From CAXBID01 sp963815305 (GTDB lineage Bacteria > Bacteroidota > Bacteroidia > Flavobacteriales > Flavobacteriaceae): DNA of 64,000 nt. The position numbers and the translations under genes were made by a program. The notes beneath the pieces were generated by a model. The model saw only the letters and a list, made by a program, of their open reading frames with translations. It was not told where the DNA came from and searched no databases. Where the stretch lies: NCBI GenBank assembly GCA_963815305.1, contig CAWFFW010000001.1, positions 744,001-808,000 on the forward strand, given 5' to 3'. Below are positions 10,079-19,874 of this stretch, piece after piece (positions within the stretch are counted from its first letter, which is position 1; the number at the start of each line of letters is the position of its first letter).

Positions 10079-12448
10079 ATGAAAAACAAGTTTTTATACA
10101 TCTTTACATTGCTAGCTGTCTGTGGCATTTTACTACTTAGTTCTGGTATTAATTATCACAGCTCTGATGATAAAAATCTAAAACAAGATCAACCTATCTA
10201 TAAAAACCCCAATGCAAGTATTGAGGATAGGGTTAATGACCTACTGTCAAAAATGACACTTCAAGAAAAAGCTCAACAACTTAATTCGGCATCTATCCGA
10301 AAATCGGCGGCAACAGAGGAAGGCGTAGAGCCCATTGAAAGTTCGATTGAAGAACAGATAAAACACGGAATCGGTTTTATTGAGAATACATTTGATCAGC
10401 GAATGCCAGATAAAAGTGTGGAAATGGTTAACAGCCTTCAGCAATACTTGAAAGAAAAAACCCGTCTTGGCATACCTGCAATTATTGGTACTGAATGCTT
10501 GCATGGTCATGCTGGTCGTAATTCTACTGTTTTTCCAACGCCTCTTGCCATGGCATCAAGCTGGAATACGAAACTTGTAAATGAAGTATTTGATGTTGTT
10601 GGTCGCGAAGCAAGAGCCAGAGGAGGACACGAAGCGCATACACCAGTTTTGGACATTGGCAGAGATCCACGTTGGGGCCGTATTGAAGAAACCTATGGCG
10701 AAGATACTTATTTGACTACGCAAATGGGGCTTTCAATTATTTCAGGATTGCAAGGTGGCACTACAGGTTACCTGGGGCTTACTCATATCATTGCATCACC
10801 AAAACATTTTGCCGGTTATGGGCAGGTTGAAGGTGGTAGAAATTTTGCCGCAACACCTATTGATACCAAAGTTCTTTTCGATGACATATTACCACCGTTT
10901 AAAGCTGTTGTTGAACAAACCAATGCATTGGGAATGATGGCATCACATTGCGAAGTTAGCGGTGTGCCCGCTCATGGAAATAAATGGCTTTTAAATGATT
11001 TACTAAGAGACACTTGGGGATTTAAAGGGATTGTGGTTTCTGATTATAACGATATTAAACGTTTAGAAGAGTTCCACCACATCGCAGAAACACCTCAAGA
11101 TGCAGCAATGATAGCATTGATAGCAGGTATGGATATTGACTTGCCTTCTTCTTCTGCCTACAAATATTTACAAGATGTTGTAGAAAAAAATCCTGAACTT
11201 GAAAAGCAATTGGACACTAGTGTGAAAAGAATTTTACGATTAAAGTTCATGCTGGGTTTATTTGAAAATCCATTTACTGAAACAAAAGGAGTTACTGCTT
11301 TTATCGGGAATGAAAAACATGTGGCACTTGCCGAAAAAATGGCAACAGAATCAATCGTTTTATTGAAAAACACCAACAACGTACTTCCTTTAAACTTAAA
11401 AGAGATTAAAAATATTGCTGTTATTGGTCCAAATGCCAAATCGGATGAGATGGGAACATACTCCATGAAAAATGATAATGTGGTAAATATCCTAAACGGT
11501 ATAACAAAATACGTTGGAAAATCAGTTAAAGTCAACTATGCAGAAGGTTGCAAAATTGCCAAATTTGAAAGCAAAAACGGACAAGACGGTCTGATTGAAT
11601 ACACGGAAGCGGAAGAAAAAGAGTCGATGAGCAAAGCAATCGACTTGATTAAAAAGTCTGATGTTGCCATTGTTGTTGTCGGTGGAAACCTAAAAACAAG
11701 TAGGGAAGCGTTTTACAGACCTGGAGTTGCAGGAGATAGATCTACCATAGATTTGTTGAGCAACCAGAATAAATTGGTTATGGATGCCATAGCAACAGGT
11801 AAGCCGGTTATTGTAGTTTTGATGGGTGGCAGACCTTATGCCATCCCTGAAATAGCAGAAAAAGCGACTGCAATTTTAAACACCTTTTATTTAGGACAAA
11901 CTAATGGAGATGCTTTGGCAAAAGTGATTTTTGGCGAGGTAAATCCTTCTGGAAAATTATCCATTAGCTTCTTGCATTCTGCTGGTCAGATTCCATTTTA
12001 TTATTCCATGAAAGCAAATTCTTTCTATAAAGGATATTGGGAAACGCCACCAACTCCAGTTTATGCATTCGGTCATGGCTTGTCATATACCAAGTTTGAT
12101 TACTCTGATTTAAATGTCGAAAAAGCAGTATTCGGTATAAACGAAGCCGTTAAGTTTTCTGTAAAAATAAAAAACACAGGTAAATTTGATGGTTATGAAG
12201 TGGCACAAATCTATTTTAGAGATAAGGTGGCTTCCATCACTCGCCCTGCAAAATTATTAGTTCGGTTTGAAAAAGTATGGCTAAAAGCTGGTGAAGAAAA
12301 AACACTTAGCTTTTCTTTAGATCCAGCAAAAGATTTGTCGTTTACAGGAATGGATATAAAAAAAGTTGTTGAACCCGGCGAATTCAATTTAATGGCAGGA
12401 AGCGCTTCAGATGATATCCGATTGGAGAATATTTTCAGTTTAAAATAA
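10079..12448 (+). CDS. GH3 beta-glycosidase (beta-glucosidase/beta-xylosidase type)
   Basis: Exported protein with a hydrophobic N-terminus (about residues 5-24). It has a complete GH3 architecture: a TIM barrel with RDPRWGRIEETYGEDTYL and KHFAGYG, nucleophile Asp322 in IVVSDYND, then the alpha/beta sandwich domain (ATESIVLLKN onward) and a C-terminal fibronectin III-like domain (about 690-789). The 789-residue length is typical. GH3 enzymes remove terminal beta-glucose, beta-xylose or GlcNAc; which one cannot be decided here. In this cluster it probably works on oligosaccharides in the periplasm. Confidence 0.92.
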   Translation: MKNKFLYIFTLLAVCGILLLSSGINYHSSDDKNLKQDQPIYKNPNASIEDRVNDLLSKMTLQEKAQQLNSASIRKSAATEEGVEPIESSIEEQIKHGIGFIENTFDQRMPDKSVEMVNSLQQYLKEKTRLGIPAIIGTECLHGHAGRNSTVFPTPLAMASSWNTKLVNEVFDVVGREARARGGHEAHTPVLDIGRDPRWGRIEETYGEDTYLTTQMGLSIISGLQGGTTGYLGLTHIIASPKHFAGYGQVEGGRNFAATPIDTKVLFDDILPPFKAVVEQTNALGMMASHCEVSGVPAHGNKWLLNDLLRDTWGFKGIVVSDYNDIKRLEEFHHIAETPQDAAMIALIAGMDIDLPSSSAYKYLQDVVEKNPELEKQLDTSVKRILRLKFMLGLFENPFTETKGVTAFIGNEKHVALAEKMATESIVLLKNTNNVLPLNLKEIKNIAVIGPNAKSDEMGTYSMKNDNVVNILNGITKYVGKSVKVNYAEGCKIAKFESKNGQDGLIEYTEAEEKESMSKAIDLIKKSDVAIVVVGGNLKTSREAFYRPGVAGDRSTIDLLSNQNKLVMDAIATGKPVIVVLMGGRPYAIPEIAEKATAILNTFYLGQTNGDALAKVIFGEVNPSGKLSISFLHSAGQIPFYYSMKANSFYKGYWETPPTPVYAFGHGLSYTKFDYSDLNVEKAVFGINEAVKFSVKIKNTGKFDGYEVAQIYFRDKVASITRPAKLLVRFEKVWLKAGEEKTLSFSLDPAKDLSFTGMDIKKVVEPGEFNLMAGSASDDIRLENIFSLK

Positions 12449-12492
12449 AATTGAAGCTGTCTGTTTCATTAGATAGATAAAAAAAAATAAAG

Positions 12493-15400
12493 ATGAAAAA
12501 AATACTAGTATTACTTTTCTTAAGTGTCCTATTTTTAATAGAAAATTCATATTCCCAAAATGAAACTAAAAATGCTGCTTTAGATTGGGAAAATCAAGAG
12601 GTATTACAAATTGGTAACGAGAAACCGCATGTGCAGTTTCATGCGTATCCTAGTGAAAAGTTAGCCAAAACTTACGATAGGTGTAAATCGCCATGGTATG
12701 CATTGTTAAACGGTGATTGGAAATTTAATTTTGTTGAAAAACCAGCGGATCGGCCAATTGATTTTTATAAAGAAAATTTTGATGCTACCAAATGGAATAC
12801 CATTACGGTGCCATCAAATTGGGAAATGAAAGGCTATAGTTTACCATTATATACCAATGTTAAATATCCTTTTCCTAAAAATCCGCCATTCATTCCGCAT
12901 GATGACAATCCTGTAGGTTCTTATCTTAGATCCTTTGAAATTTCTCCAGAATGGGATGGTCGTGAAACCTATTTAACTTTTGATGGGGTAAAATCTGCCT
13001 ATTATGTTTGGATAAATGGTGTAAAAGTGGGGTATAGCCAAGGGAGCAGAACCCCAGTTGAATTTAATATCACAGATAAAATCAAAATAGGGAAAAATAC
13101 AATTGCTGTAGAAGTGTATCGCTGGAGTGATGGTTCGTATTTGGAAGATCAAGATTTTTGGCGCATGAGTGGAATTTATCGGGATGTATATCTTACTTCT
13201 CGTAAAAAGGAACATATTCAAGATTTTACGTTGAGTACTGATTTGGACGACGCTTATAAAAACGCAACGCTTAATATTGATTTAAAATTGAACAGCGTAC
13301 CCAATAATTACACCATTGATTTACATCTTTTTGATGCTGAAGCAAACATGGTTTTAAATAAAACGATAGAAACCAAAGAAACTAAAGTATCTTTTGCCGT
13401 TAATGCACCTCGAAAGTGGAACGGCGAAAATCCCTATTTGTATACCGTATTATTGACCTTAAAAGATGAAAAAGGAACTGTAATTGAAAGTATTCCACAA
13501 AAAGTAGGCTTTCGTAAAGTTAAAATTAAGAAGAATATTTTTTTGATAAACGGAGTTCCAGTAAAAATGAAAGGCGTTAATCGTCACGAATTTGATCCTG
13601 TAAATGGTCAGGTTGTTTCAAGAGAAACGATGTTGCGCGATATTAAACTGATGAAAGAATTTAATATCAATGCGGTGCGTAACGCGCATTATCCAGATGT
13701 CCCAGAATGGTATGACCTCTGCGATGAATACGGTATTTATCTTTTAGATGAGGCGAACTTGGAAACACATGGTTTTGGTAATCGCGGATTGAATCAACTA
13801 TCTAACGATCCCGCTTGGGAACGTCCTTATTTAGATAGGATAGAGCGCATGGTTCATGCCAACAGAAATCACCCATCCGTTATTATGTGGTCGTTGGGTA
13901 ACGAATGTTCAGATGGCCCGCATTTTGTCAAAGCTTATGAATGGATTCACGAAGTGGATCCTTCACGACCAGTACATTATCAAGGCGACCAGAAAGCGAG
14001 CGATGTAATTTCAAGATTTTACCCCCCTGTAGATTGGCTCCCTGATAGCGAAAAACCGCTAATGACATGTGAATACAATCATGCCATGGGGAATTCTAAT
14101 GGTAACTTAAAGGAATATTGGGACTTAATTTATGCAAACGATCAACATTTAGGCGGTTTTATTTGGGATTGGATGGATCAAGGATTGAAAACTCCAATAC
14201 CAATCTCTGCCTCAGATAAGATTGGCACAGGCCCCGTAAAAAACTATTTCTTTGCTTATGGCGGATGGCACAAACAAAAATATTCCAATGATGGACCGTA
14301 TTGTCAAAATGGGATAATAGACGCTGATTGGAACCCAAAACCAGGCATTTATGCGGTTAAATACGCATATCGAAATATTCATGTAAAAGCTTTTGCTATT
14401 GAAAAAGGTTTGGTTTCAATTCGTAATTGGTTAGATTTTTCAAATATAAAAGATGTAGCTACTGGGGTTTGGGAAATTCATGAAAACGGAACTTTAATGG
14501 CTTCTGGAGCTATAGAAGACTTGGATATTCCAGCACGTACAGAAAAACAAGTCATGCTTAGATTTCCTAAACTTGAGACAACAAATAAGGAACGGTTGTT
14601 AACGCTACGCTTTTTTAATAAAGATAGTTCCGGATTAATAAAAGCAGGTCATGAAATTGCTTGGGATCAGTTTGTGCTTTCTGGAAAGTTTTCAGCAGAA
14701 ACTATGATCAATTCAGGAAGCCTTAAAGTAAAACAGTCTAAAGCAAGTGTTTCTGTATTAGGAGAGGCATTTTCGGTTGAAATTCATAAAGAAAATGGAA
14801 ATATAGGTTCTTATAAAGTCTCCGGAAAAGAAATGATATCCAACAATAGACTAGACTTTTGGCGACCAGTAACCGACAATGATAAAGGCGGGATGAAAAA
14901 CAGTTTAGGAGGACCGTTACATACCAACGTATGGAGAGACCCCATTAAGTCACAACAAATCACTGAGTTTTCAGTAGTGGATAACAAAAAAAATGCAGTC
15001 ATTACTACCTCCTTTTATTTCCCAACCACAGGTACTAAAACAACAAATACCTATACGGTTTACCCCAATGGCGTCATAGATATGAAAGTGGTTTATGATT
15101 ATTCGAAAATCAAACTAGAAGACCGAAATGCCCATCGTACAGGTATGAAATTTGAGCTTCATGGAGATTTAGCAATGATGAATTGGTATGGCCGCGGACT
15201 ACAAGAAACTTATGTGGATCGTAATTACGAAACCATTGGTTTATATAAAGGAACCGTTGATGAGCAATGGGTAAATTATGCCCGACCACAAGAAAACGGT
15301 TATAAAACAGACGTGCGTTGGGTTACCTTAACCGATGAACAAGGAAACGGTTTACGTTTTGAAACACTCGGCATGCCTTTAGGGGTTGGTGCAAGATTCT

Positions 15401-15591
15401 ATTCAGATGATACGATTGAAAATTCAAAATATGATTTTGAAATGGAAAGGGCATCACAGATTTTATTCAATATCGATGCCCACCAAATGGGTGTAGGTGG
15501 ACGAAATAGTTGGGGCGGTGTTCCATTAGAAGAATATCAAGCAAAAAATGATTTTTATACTTGCCAGTTTCGGATTTCACCAATTAAATAA
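12493..15591 (+). CDS. GH2 beta-galactosidase-like enzyme (LacZ architecture)
   Basis: Secreted; signal ends near ENSYSQ (about residue 22). It has the five-domain LacZ layout: sugar-binding domain (RDVYLTSRKKEH), immunoglobulin-like domain, TIM barrel and a large C-terminal beta-sandwich (Bgal_small_N type, about 760-1030). Both catalytic glutamates are present: Glu471 in MWSLGNECSDGP (acid/base) and Glu527 in MTCEYNHAMGNSNG (nucleophile). The 1032-residue length fits. Ends 11 bp before the next lipoprotein gene. Specificity for galactose is likely but not proven. Confidence 0.9.
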   Translation: MKKILVLLFLSVLFLIENSYSQNETKNAALDWENQEVLQIGNEKPHVQFHAYPSEKLAKTYDRCKSPWYALLNGDWKFNFVEKPADRPIDFYKENFDATKWNTITVPSNWEMKGYSLPLYTNVKYPFPKNPPFIPHDDNPVGSYLRSFEISPEWDGRETYLTFDGVKSAYYVWINGVKVGYSQGSRTPVEFNITDKIKIGKNTIAVEVYRWSDGSYLEDQDFWRMSGIYRDVYLTSRKKEHIQDFTLSTDLDDAYKNATLNIDLKLNSVPNNYTIDLHLFDAEANMVLNKTIETKETKVSFAVNAPRKWNGENPYLYTVLLTLKDEKGTVIESIPQKVGFRKVKIKKNIFLINGVPVKMKGVNRHEFDPVNGQVVSRETMLRDIKLMKEFNINAVRNAHYPDVPEWYDLCDEYGIYLLDEANLETHGFGNRGLNQLSNDPAWERPYLDRIERMVHANRNHPSVIMWSLGNECSDGPHFVKAYEWIHEVDPSRPVHYQGDQKASDVISRFYPPVDWLPDSEKPLMTCEYNHAMGNSNGNLKEYWDLIYANDQHLGGFIWDWMDQGLKTPIPISASDKIGTGPVKNYFFAYGGWHKQKYSNDGPYCQNGIIDADWNPKPGIYAVKYAYRNIHVKAFAIEKGLVSIRNWLDFSNIKDVATGVWEIHENGTLMASGAIEDLDIPARTEKQVMLRFPKLETTNKERLLTLRFFNKDSSGLIKAGHEIAWDQFVLSGKFSAETMINSGSLKVKQSKASVSVLGEAFSVEIHKENGNIGSYKVSGKEMISNNRLDFWRPVTDNDKGGMKNSLGGPLHTNVWRDPIKSQQITEFSVVDNKKNAVITTSFYFPTTGTKTTNTYTVYPNGVIDMKVVYDYSKIKLEDRNAHRTGMKFELHGDLAMMNWYGRGLQETYVDRNYETIGLYKGTVDEQWVNYARPQENGYKTDVRWVTLTDEQGNGLRFETLGMPLGVGARFYSDDTIENSKYDFEMERASQILFNIDAHQMGVGGRNSWGGVPLEEYQAKNDFYTCQFRISPIK

Positions 15592-15602
15592 AATTAGAAA
15601 TA

Positions 15603-17873
15603 ATGAAAACTTTTAAATTCAATCAAACAAAAAAACTATGTTGCCTTATTTTACTTTCTATTATAATACTTGGTTGCAATAGAAAATCCTCTAATCAGGA
15701 GCTAGAAGCAAATTTTAAAAATCCACCCAATCAATACAAACCAATGCCTTTTTGGCATATCAATGGTGAGTTAACCACAGATGGAATCCGAAAGCAAATG
15801 AAAGATGCAAAAGATGCTGGTTTTGGTGGAGTCAGCTTGTTGCCATTAGCAGATAAGGGAGAAGGACGCCCTGGAACTTCACCAAAATTTTTATCCGATG
15901 CGTATTTCGACCGTTTTCAAGATATGCTGGATGTGGCTGAAGAACTAGATATGGAAGTGATTTTATACGATGATAATGACTTTCCATCTGGAATGGCCGG
16001 CGGAAAATTAGGAGAACTCTTTCCAGAACATACCATGAAGCGATTGGATAATGTAGAAAAAGAATTGGTTGGCCCCTCTATTTTTACAGATACCATAAAT
16101 GCGGTAAAGCTGATGGCTGCTGTTGCTATGAATACCGAAACATTGGAGCGTATAGAAATAAGCAATTTTGTGAGGGATGGTATTTTAACATGGAATGTGC
16201 CCAAAGGAAATTGGAAAGTCATGCTTTTTAAAATGCAAAAAGATTCTTGGCATAAGGCTTATCCTGTAGTTGATTATTTAGACACTACTGCCGTGAGACA
16301 CATGATAAATTTGACTTACGATAAATATGAAAAAAAGTATGCGTCGTACTTTGGGAACACCATTAAAATAACTTTTTTTGACGATGTAGGTTATTGGAGG
16401 CATCCCCGAACTTGGACTGGTTTGTTCAACGAGAAATTTAAGGAATTGAATGGATACGATCCTAAGCCCTTCTATCCCGCATTATGGCACAATATAGGTC
16501 CTGACACAGAATCAGTAAGACATGCATTTTTTAATACCAGAGCCGAATTGCTAGCAGAAGGTTTTCCAAAATTGGCGGCCGAATGGAATGAAGCACACGG
16601 TCTTAAAAGCACCGGACACCCACCTGGTAATTACGATCCGCAACCTATTGATATGAACGGCGATATATTTAAGTTTTTCCGCTATACCCAAATTCCACTA
16701 ACCGATGCAATTATCAATTATCAACACGGGCTAGATGGGCATAAATTAATTAGTTCTGCTGCCGATTATTACGACCGCCCAGTGGTTTCAACTGAAATTT
16801 ATGGTGCTTATGCAGAAAAAACGTTTGATTCTCTAATGATGTATCGCTCCATGATGGAATTGTTTGCTAGGGGTGTGAATTTTGCTGTTCCACATGGCAT
16901 GTGGTACAATCCTGAGAAGGTTTATATTTCACCTTTAGTATCACCATATAGTGAAAAATTAGCACAAGCTCTACCTGAATATTCTGAATATGTAGGGCGT
17001 TCATGTTTGCTTTTGCAAGGTGGAAGAAAAGTAGCTGATATTGGTGTTTTATATCCATTTGAAAGTCTTGCTGGGTGGTTTAGGTTCGATAATCCGGATA
17101 ACATTCGACAAGGAAGATTTATTTCTCCCGAAACAGATTATCAGAAAATAAGCGGAATCTTAACAAATGAAATTCGACGAGACTTTACTTTTGTGCATCC
17201 AGAGTATTTTTTAGATGAAAAATATGCTATTGAAGATGGAAAAGTAAAACTCAACAATAAAGAAAATTTTCAAGAATACAAAGTGATGTTTTTAACGGGG
17301 TGCCATGTCATTTCATATAAAACACTAGAAAAGCTTAAAGCTTTCTATGAAAGCGGGGGAACTGTTATTGCAACAACACAACTTCCGTATAAATCTTCCG
17401 AAATGGGGAAAGACCAAATAGTAATTGACTTGATTCAAGATATTTTTGACTTGGATCCACTTGCTGTAGATTCTAGTAAAATTCAAATGAATTCAAATGA
17501 AAATGGAGGAAAATCACTGTTCGTGCCGAACCCAACCAAAGCCAACTTATTAATTGCTTTTGAGCAAAGTTCAACAAATGCAGATGTTATTTTCTTAAAT
17601 GATATCAAAATAGAAAGTGAGCTAGGTGTATTCTCCTATTTGCATAAAGTGAAGGACGGAAAGGATATATACTTTTTTGCTAACTCAAGTGATCAAAGTA
17701 TTGAAACAGATGTTTTGGTTCGTGGAAAATTAAAATTGAAGCGCTGGAATCCACATACAGGAAACATTGAGAAATTAGAAAATGTGACTTACGTAGAAAA
17801 AGATGGACAGGATTATACCAAGTGCAAACTGAATGTGGATGCCGTGACTTCGATGTTTTGGCTTAGCGAATAA
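15603..17873 (+). CDS. GH106-type (alpha-L-rhamnosidase-like) lipoprotein, short form
   Basis: Lipobox ILGC (Cys about residue 21). The N-terminal region PMPFWHINGELTTDGIRKQM, then KDAGFGGVSLL, is typical of GH106 and relatives, with a TIM-barrel core and a C-terminal Rossmann-like/beta part (ASGGTVIAT-like AFYESGGTVIATTQL). At 756 residues it is much shorter than the GH106 protein at 19875 (1122) and lacks that protein's C-terminal jelly-roll, so it may be a related uncharacterised clan member, not a true rhamnosidase. Exported to the periplasm or surface. Confidence 0.75.
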   Translation: MKTFKFNQTKKLCCLILLSIIILGCNRKSSNQELEANFKNPPNQYKPMPFWHINGELTTDGIRKQMKDAKDAGFGGVSLLPLADKGEGRPGTSPKFLSDAYFDRFQDMLDVAEELDMEVILYDDNDFPSGMAGGKLGELFPEHTMKRLDNVEKELVGPSIFTDTINAVKLMAAVAMNTETLERIEISNFVRDGILTWNVPKGNWKVMLFKMQKDSWHKAYPVVDYLDTTAVRHMINLTYDKYEKKYASYFGNTIKITFFDDVGYWRHPRTWTGLFNEKFKELNGYDPKPFYPALWHNIGPDTESVRHAFFNTRAELLAEGFPKLAAEWNEAHGLKSTGHPPGNYDPQPIDMNGDIFKFFRYTQIPLTDAIINYQHGLDGHKLISSAADYYDRPVVSTEIYGAYAEKTFDSLMMYRSMMELFARGVNFAVPHGMWYNPEKVYISPLVSPYSEKLAQALPEYSEYVGRSCLLLQGGRKVADIGVLYPFESLAGWFRFDNPDNIRQGRFISPETDYQKISGILTNEIRRDFTFVHPEYFLDEKYAIEDGKVKLNNKENFQEYKVMFLTGCHVISYKTLEKLKAFYESGGTVIATTQLPYKSSEMGKDQIVIDLIQDIFDLDPLAVDSSKIQMNSNENGGKSLFVPNPTKANLLIAFEQSSTNADVIFLNDIKIESELGVFSYLHKVKDGKDIYFFANSSDQSIETDVLVRGKLKLKRWNPHTGNIEKLENVTYVEKDGQDYTKCKLNVDAVTSMFWLSE

Positions 17874-17951
17874 CCCAACTTGATTTTTACGATTTTAGAT
17901 TGATAAATCACTAAATGCAAGATTGATAACATGTAATGAATATAGAAAAGT

Positions 17952-18400
17952 ATGAATAAAAAAACATTCAAATTCATCGTAGCTGTTCTTATGGTCTTTT
18001 TAACGGGATGCAAGCAAGAGAATGAGACTTCATTATTAGAAGCAAATTTCAAAAACTCACAACATGGATGCATGCTTTAAGTGGCAATATGACCAAAGAA
18101 GGTTTAACAAAAGGTTTAGAAGCGATAGAAAAAGTAGGGCTTGGAGGTGTGTTGCTTTTTAATGTATCGGCAAATATTCCTGCGGGAAAGGTAACATATG
18201 ACTCTTCTGAACATCATGAGATGATAAAACATGCAGCACAAGAATGTGAGCGTTAAGGTTTAACTTGTGGTTTTTATAATTGTAATGGTTGGTCTTCCAG
18301 TGATGTCCCACATGGATTACACCAGAAAACAAAGAGCTAATAAATAATCTTTCTATTGAATTAAGAGACAAGTGGGGACCAAATTTTTTTTACAAAATAA
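17952..18400 (+). pseudogene. composite pseudogene: GH106 5' fragment fused to sulfatase 3' fragment
   Basis: Starts as a lipoprotein (signal to LTGC, then SLLEANFKN), shifts frame near 18056, and continues from 18063 as TWMHALSGNMTKEGLTK with near-identity to the intact GH106 at 19875. It hits a TAA at 18254-18256 where the intact copy has Leu (ECER-stop-GLT). After a 2-base shift near 18311 it reads WITPEN, and then changes without a break to KELINNLSIELRDKWG, which matches the C-terminus of the neighbouring sulfatase (YKEKVKEFSVELRAKWG). The junction is near 18330. This is a recombination scar joining relatives of the two genes that follow it. Confidence 0.8.
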
Positions 18401-18409
18401 ACTATCAAT

Positions 18410-19846
18410 ATGAAATTACTTAGATTAAGCATCATAGCATTACTTCTTTTAACCTCTTGTAAGAATGATAAAAGAGAAGTCGCTAACATTGAGGTTAAAA
18501 AACCAATGAATATTTTGTTTATTGCGGTTGATGATTTAAGGCCCGAACTGAACTTTTATGGGGCAAGTCATATAAAATCACCAAACTTAGATAAGTTGGC
18601 TGAGGAGAGTTTGATATTTAATCGCGCGTATTGTAATATTCCTGTTTGTGGTGCTTCTAGAGCTAGTTTGCTAACGGGTATGCGTCCAACTAGGCATCGT
18701 TTTATAGATTATAGTACAAGAGCAGATGTAGATGTACCAAATGCGATATCCTTACCTAAGCTTTTTAGACAGAATGGATACACCACAATTTCAAACGGTA
18801 AAATTTACCATAATAGCGCAGATGATAGTCTAGCTTGGGATAACAGATGGTTTCCAGAGGGTAATATTCGAAATTATCAATTAGAAAAAAATAAAATAGA
18901 GAATGGTAATGCTAATTTGGCTATGGGAGGCGCAAGTGCTTTTGAAGTGGCAGAAGTAAATGATACCGCCTACTTTGACGGTAAAATTGCCCAAAAAGGT
19001 ATAGCAGATCTAAAAATACTTAAAAAGAATAATCAACCGTTTCTCCTTGCTTTAGGCTTTATGAAGCCCCACTTACCGTTTAATGCACCAAAAAAGTATT
19101 GGGATTTATATGATAGAAATACTATTGAACTTCCAGAAAGTTATGTGCAACCTAAAAGTACCCCAAAGCAAGCCTTTCATAATTTTGGTGAGTTACGAAA
19201 TTATGGAAATATTCCTAAGAAAGGAGATTTATCTGATGATTTAGCCAAACAACTTATCCATGGTTATTATGCCTGTGTAAGTTATGTAGATGCACAAATT
19301 GGTTTGATTTTAGAAGAATTAAAACGACTAGAATTAGAAGATGATACTATTGTTGTTTTATGGGGAGATCATGGTTGGAATTTAGGAGACCATAAACTAT
19401 GGAGTAAACACGTAACCTTTGAAACGGCTTTAAGAACACCTTTAATCATTAAAGTTCCAGGAAAAACCAAAGGGCAAAAAACAGATGCTATTACAGAGTA
19501 TATAGATGTGTATCCAAGTTTAGCAGAACTTGTTGGTTTAGAGGTTCCAAAAACAGTTGAAGGTAAAAGTTTTGTACCAATTTTAAGCGGTGAAAAACCT
19601 AAAAAGGATTGGGCTGTTAGTAAATTTAAAGATGCTGTTACCTTAATTAAAGGTGATTGGTTTTATACCGAATGGACAGATGATAATGGTATTGCTTATG
19701 CACGCATGTTATTCGACCATAAAACAGATCCCTTAGAATTAAACAATTTAGCAGAAAAGTCAGAATATAAAGAAAAAGTAAAAGAATTTTCTGTTGAATT
19801 ACGTGCAAAATGGGGTAAAGATTTTCTTATTGACACAAAATTTTAA
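18410..19846 (+). CDS. S1-family sulfatase lipoprotein (iduronate-2-sulfatase-like)
   Basis: Lipobox LTSC (Cys about residue 17). Sulfatase fold with metal-binding VDDLRPELNFYG at the start and the formylglycine motif C80-G-A-S-R84 (VCGASRASLLTG), which needs conversion of Cys80 by a formylglycine-generating enzyme not found in the window. The motif variant and the stretch MRPTRHRFIDYSTRADVD resemble the iduronate-2-sulfatase group (S1_7-like). A second metal site is seen at LWGDHGWNLGDH. It likely removes sulfate from uronate or neutral sugar residues before the exo-glycosidases act. The GH106 gene follows after 28 bp. Confidence 0.9.
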   Translation: MKLLRLSIIALLLLTSCKNDKREVANIEVKKPMNILFIAVDDLRPELNFYGASHIKSPNLDKLAEESLIFNRAYCNIPVCGASRASLLTGMRPTRHRFIDYSTRADVDVPNAISLPKLFRQNGYTTISNGKIYHNSADDSLAWDNRWFPEGNIRNYQLEKNKIENGNANLAMGGASAFEVAEVNDTAYFDGKIAQKGIADLKILKKNNQPFLLALGFMKPHLPFNAPKKYWDLYDRNTIELPESYVQPKSTPKQAFHNFGELRNYGNIPKKGDLSDDLAKQLIHGYYACVSYVDAQIGLILEELKRLELEDDTIVVLWGDHGWNLGDHKLWSKHVTFETALRTPLIIKVPGKTKGQKTDAITEYIDVYPSLAELVGLEVPKTVEGKSFVPILSGEKPKKDWAVSKFKDAVTLIKGDWFYTEWTDDNGIAYARMLFDHKTDPLELNNLAEKSEYKEKVKEFSVELRAKWGKDFLIDTKF

Positions 19847-19874
19847 AAGCAAAAACCTTAAATAAATCATACCA

